NCBI GenBank assembly: GCA_018971775.1
Contig: JAGXAB010000044.1
Coordinates: forward strand, 1 to 54,494
Length of the DNA: 54,494 nt
DNA from: Cyanobacteria bacterium REEB67
Lineage (GTDB): Bacteria > Cyanobacteriota > Vampirovibrionia > Obscuribacterales > Obscuribacteraceae
Reading direction: 5' to 3'
The notes under the pieces were generated by a model, which was not told the origin of the DNA, searched no databases, and worked only from the letters and a program-made list of their open reading frames with translations. Within the stretch, counting starts at the first letter, position 1. Each line of letters opens with the position of its first letter. The translations under genes were made by a program, and so were the position numbers. Below are positions 52,244-54,494 of this stretch, piece after piece.

Positions 52244-53236
52244 TTAGATGCTCAAATTGAGGTTCGAACTGTGGCCCGGGAAGGCCTTAGCCGACGGATT
52301 GATGTAAGTAACAGCGAAATTGACGGCGGTAGCAGCTTCGGCTGCGCCCGTGGCGATCAACTTCAACTTGGCCGGGTGAGCGGCGATGTCGCCGGCGGCA
52401 TAGACGCCGGGCAAACTGGTTTCCATCATTTCGTTTACGGTGATGGCATTGACATCCATCTTCAAACCCCAGCTCTTAAGGAAGTCGAGGTTGATCACAA
52501 ATCCGATGTTGATGATGATCGCATCTACTTTGAGAGTCTCTTCCTTACCGGTGCGATTATCGAAGATGATTACTTCTTCGACGTTCGTGCCGGTCGCTTT
52601 GATTTCTTTCAATTCGTAGAAGGTCTTGATATCGACCTTGTTGCGCTTCATCTCTTCAACCGATGTTTGCACCGCTCTGAATTGATCGCGACGGTGAATC
52701 AAGGTCACTTTGTTGGCCAGCAGTGAAAATTCGTTAGCCCAATCAACTGCGGAGTCACCACCACCGATGATCAGGACGTTTTTACCGCGAAATCTCTCTT
52801 TGTTTTTGACTGCGTAGAAGATGCTTTCGCCTTCGCACTCTTTCGGATAGTCGCTGTCGAGCTTCTTGGGCACGCAAGCGCCAGCACCGAGTGCGAGCAG
52901 AACAGACTTGGTGACATGCTCGTCACTCATATCTGTGGCAATTTTCCAGTGACCATCATCGTTTTTGGTCAAATTTAGCACTTTCTCACCGAGACAAATG
53001 GCCGGCTTGAAGAGTTGCGCCTGGGTAGCCAGATTTTTGGCCAAATCCTTAGCCAAAATCTTCGGATGTCCGGCTACGTCGTAGACGTATTTTTCGGGAT
53101 ACAGAGCTGTCAATTGACCGCCCAGCTCAGGGAGAACGTCAATAACCTTGACCTTCAGTCCTCTGAGACCCGCGTAAAATGAGCCAAACAGTCCTGTCGG
53201 GCCACCACCAATAATTGTAATGTCGAATAGATCCAT
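52244..53236 (-). CDS. Ferredoxin/flavodoxin-NADP+ reductase, thioredoxin-reductase-like
   Basis: 330 residues from ATG 53236 (an in-frame TTG lies 12 bases upstream). FAD motif IIGGGPTGLFGSFYAGLRG near the N-terminus, NADP motif VLIIGGGDSAVDWANEF, HRRDQFRAVQ for the phosphate of NADPH and GVYAAGDIAAHP near the end. The CxxC pair of thioredoxin reductase is missing, which identifies the YumC-type ferredoxin/flavodoxin reductase. It moves electrons between NADPH and ferredoxin or flavodoxin in the cytosol. A terminator follows. The radical SAM protein at 31086 would be one user of such electrons; this link is inferred. Confidence 0.9.
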   Translation of the reverse strand: MDLFDITIIGGGPTGLFGSFYAGLRGLKVKVIDVLPELGGQLTALYPEKYVYDVAGHPKILAKDLAKNLATQAQLFKPAICLGEKVLNLTKNDDGHWKIATDMSDEHVTKSVLLALGAGACVPKKLDSDYPKECEGESIFYAVKNKERFRGKNVLIIGGGDSAVDWANEFSLLANKVTLIHRRDQFRAVQTSVEEMKRNKVDIKTFYELKEIKATGTNVEEVIIFDNRTGKEETLKVDAIIINIGFVINLDFLKSWGLKMDVNAITVNEMMETSLPGVYAAGDIAAHPAKLKLIATGAAEAATAVNFAVTYINPSAKAFPGHSSNLNLSI

Positions 53237-53374
53237 GCGTGAATCCAAGGCTCCAGCTTATCCAATAATCATCGGCAATTGTAATACACTGAAGTTGCAA
53301 TGTGCCCTGGTATTCATGAATAATGAAGGAGCTGAAACACCGGGCCCGAGGGCAAGAGATTGGCAGAACATTAG

Positions 53375-54352
53375 ATGAACTACCGAGACCTCGGCAAAAC
53401 AGGCATAAAAGTATCGGAGATTGGCTTTGGATGCTGGGCTATAGGGGGCAATACCTATGGACAGAGCTATGGACCAACCAATGACAAAGAGTCAACAGAA
53501 GCGCTCAACAAAGCAGTCGATCTCGGTCTGAATTTTTTCGATACCGCTGACGTGTATGGGCGAGGACACAGCGAAGAACTACTTGGCAAGGCGCTCAAGG
53601 GCAAGCGGGATCGCCTGGTGATCGCCACTAAAGTAGGGGCTGACTTCTATCAGGGGGCCGGTTTCCAAACTTTCACAGAAGAATACATCCGCTTTGCTCT
53701 CGAGAAAAGTCTGCTGCGATTGAAGACGGACTATATTGATGTCTATCAGCTACACAATCCGCCCCTGCGTTTGCTCAACCGCGAAGACCTTTACGAGCCG
53801 CTCAGGCAGCTGAAGGAAGAGGGAAAGATTCGCGCCTGGGGCGTTTCGGTATTTACGCCGGTGGAAGGTATGACTGCGCTTAATGTCGGCAAGCCCGACT
53901 GCCTGCAAGTAACTTACAACATTTTTAGCTTTCGCCCCGAACAGCAACTCTTCCATCGCGCCTTCGAGCTGGGCTGCGCGATTATCGCCAGAGAACCACT
54001 GGCAAACGGCTTCCTGACCGGCAAATACGAGTCGCATCCCCAATTTGGTCCGGGCGACTTCCGCCGAAACTGGCCAGTCGAACACATTCAGGCCCGATCC
54101 GATGCCGCGCGCAAACTGGCCTTCCTGGATCACAGCAAGCTTACCGGCAGGCAACAGCGCACCCTCGGGCAAGCGGCGATCAAATATGCACTTTCGGACC
54201 GGGCCGTCTCGACGGCCATCGTCGGGATGAAAACGGTGGAGCAGGTCGAAGAAAACCTGGCCGCGTCCGGCAAGCCTTCTCTGACACTGTCGGAGATTCA
54301 ACTTATAGGTAAATTGCAGAGCTCAGGCTTTCAACTGCCCGATCCTATTTGA
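53375..54352 (+). CDS. Aldo/keto reductase
   Basis: 325 residues of the AKR superfamily, (beta/alpha)8 barrel. Catalytic tetrad visible: Asp and Tyr in FFDTADVYGRGHSEELLG, Lys in LVIATKVG and His in DVYQLHNPP. ARKLAFLDHS and TAIVGMKTVEQVEENLAA lie in the C-terminal NADPH-binding part. The N-terminus MNYRDLGKTGIKVSEIGFG is a typical AKR start, and no signal peptide is present. Substrate unknown, likely a sugar aldehyde or other carbonyl. Its last 8 bases overlap the end of the next, convergent gene. Confidence 0.93.
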   Translation: MNYRDLGKTGIKVSEIGFGCWAIGGNTYGQSYGPTNDKESTEALNKAVDLGLNFFDTADVYGRGHSEELLGKALKGKRDRLVIATKVGADFYQGAGFQTFTEEYIRFALEKSLLRLKTDYIDVYQLHNPPLRLLNREDLYEPLRQLKEEGKIRAWGVSVFTPVEGMTALNVGKPDCLQVTYNIFSFRPEQQLFHRAFELGCAIIAREPLANGFLTGKYESHPQFGPGDFRRNWPVEHIQARSDAARKLAFLDHSKLTGRQQRTLGQAAIKYALSDRAVSTAIVGMKTVEQVEENLAASGKPSLTLSEIQLIGKLQSSGFQLPDPI

Positions 54353-54494
54353 TCGGCGCGCCAAACAGAGTGTTGAACTGGGCAGTATCGGCGGAAAAGG
54401 TGCCGCTACCCTGATTGGCCAGGCTCCAGGTATTGGCGTCCGGCACCGCTTGAGCCGGAGCCACAGGTGGCGCTTGCATGACCGGTGCCGCTTG
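54345..54494 (-). CDS. C-terminal part of a Pro/Ala/Gln-rich protein (5' end outside window)
   Basis: The - strand frame is open from the window edge (base 54494) to a TAG at 54345-54347, giving 49 residues. The first 18 are Ala/Pro/Gln/Val-rich (QAAPVMQAPPVAPAQAV), a likely linker; the end is NTWSLANQGSGTFSADTAQFN and FGAPIK. It convergently overlaps the aldo/keto reductase stop by 8 bases. Family not recognisable; presumably a secreted or surface protein because of the linker style. Confidence 0.6.
   Translation of the reverse strand, partial: QAAPVMQAPPVAPAQAVPDANTWSLANQGSGTFSADTAQFNTLFGAPIK

Noticed and set aside
1..54494. CRISPR arrays, insertion sequences, prophage or rRNA
   Set aside because: No repeat-spacer pattern, transposase, integrase or phage structural gene was seen, and no ribosomal RNA sequence was recognised.

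Overview
The window looks like chromosomal core DNA from a free-living, non-photosynthetic bacterium related to cyanobacteria; Melainabacteria/Vampirovibrionia, order Obscuribacterales, is my best guess (inferred from gene content and style, not from a marker tree). Pointers are a small RRM-type RNA-binding protein of the cyanobacterial kind, a deoxyhypusine-synthase-like enzyme, a split glycyl-tRNA synthetase alpha subunit, a B12-dependent ribonucleotide reductase, many tetratricopeptide and single-pass membrane proteins, and a fairly high GC content. I found no phage, insertion sequence, CRISPR array or rRNA. Only one tRNA (Glu, UUC) is present.

Layout. 1-5804: the end of a large hypothetical protein, an RRM protein, a deoxyhypusine-synthase-like protein, homoserine kinase, an SDR epimerase and a DUF2314 lipoprotein. 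5854-7689: a divergent J-domain/transmembrane/TPR protein. 7880-13853: a four-gene + strand operon with overlapping or tight junctions (UPF0104 flippase-like membrane protein, GMC oxidoreductase, SDR epimerase, HD-like protein), which I read as an undescribed lipid or isoprenoid modification locus. 13850-18735: an S4 protein and an animal-type transketolase on the - strand, then an M1 aminopeptidase on the + strand. 18729-30777: a long, tightly spaced - strand block with clpS, clpA, an MscS channel, a polytopic membrane protein, a sensor histidine kinase and a Ser/Thr kinase with leucine-rich repeats. Its upstream end holds a TPR-like membrane protein and a protein made of four exact 98-residue MshEN-like repeats. 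30841-30913: tRNA-Glu with a recognisable promoter.

31086-36036: a YhcC-type radical SAM protein, a ROK sugar kinase, a phosphodiester glycosidase and glyQ. 36169-41814: a complete MoxR / DUF58 / transglutaminase operon. 42064-43344: an AAA+ ATPase with a winged-helix front end, closed by a strong bidirectional terminator shared with comEC. 43404-49336: a ComEC without a metallo-beta-lactamase domain, a large hypothetical protein and a TPR protein. 49361-54494: dCTP deaminase next to class II ribonucleotide reductase (a nucleotide-supply pair), a TrxR-like ferredoxin/flavodoxin-NADP reductase, an aldo/keto reductase and the tail of a Pro/Ala-rich protein.

Many genes appear to use GTG or TTG starts. 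In several cases a Shine-Dalgarno match, a promoter or a lipobox moves the start away from the longest open frame, and these choices are explained in the entries. All function calls come from reading motifs by eye; no database search was run.
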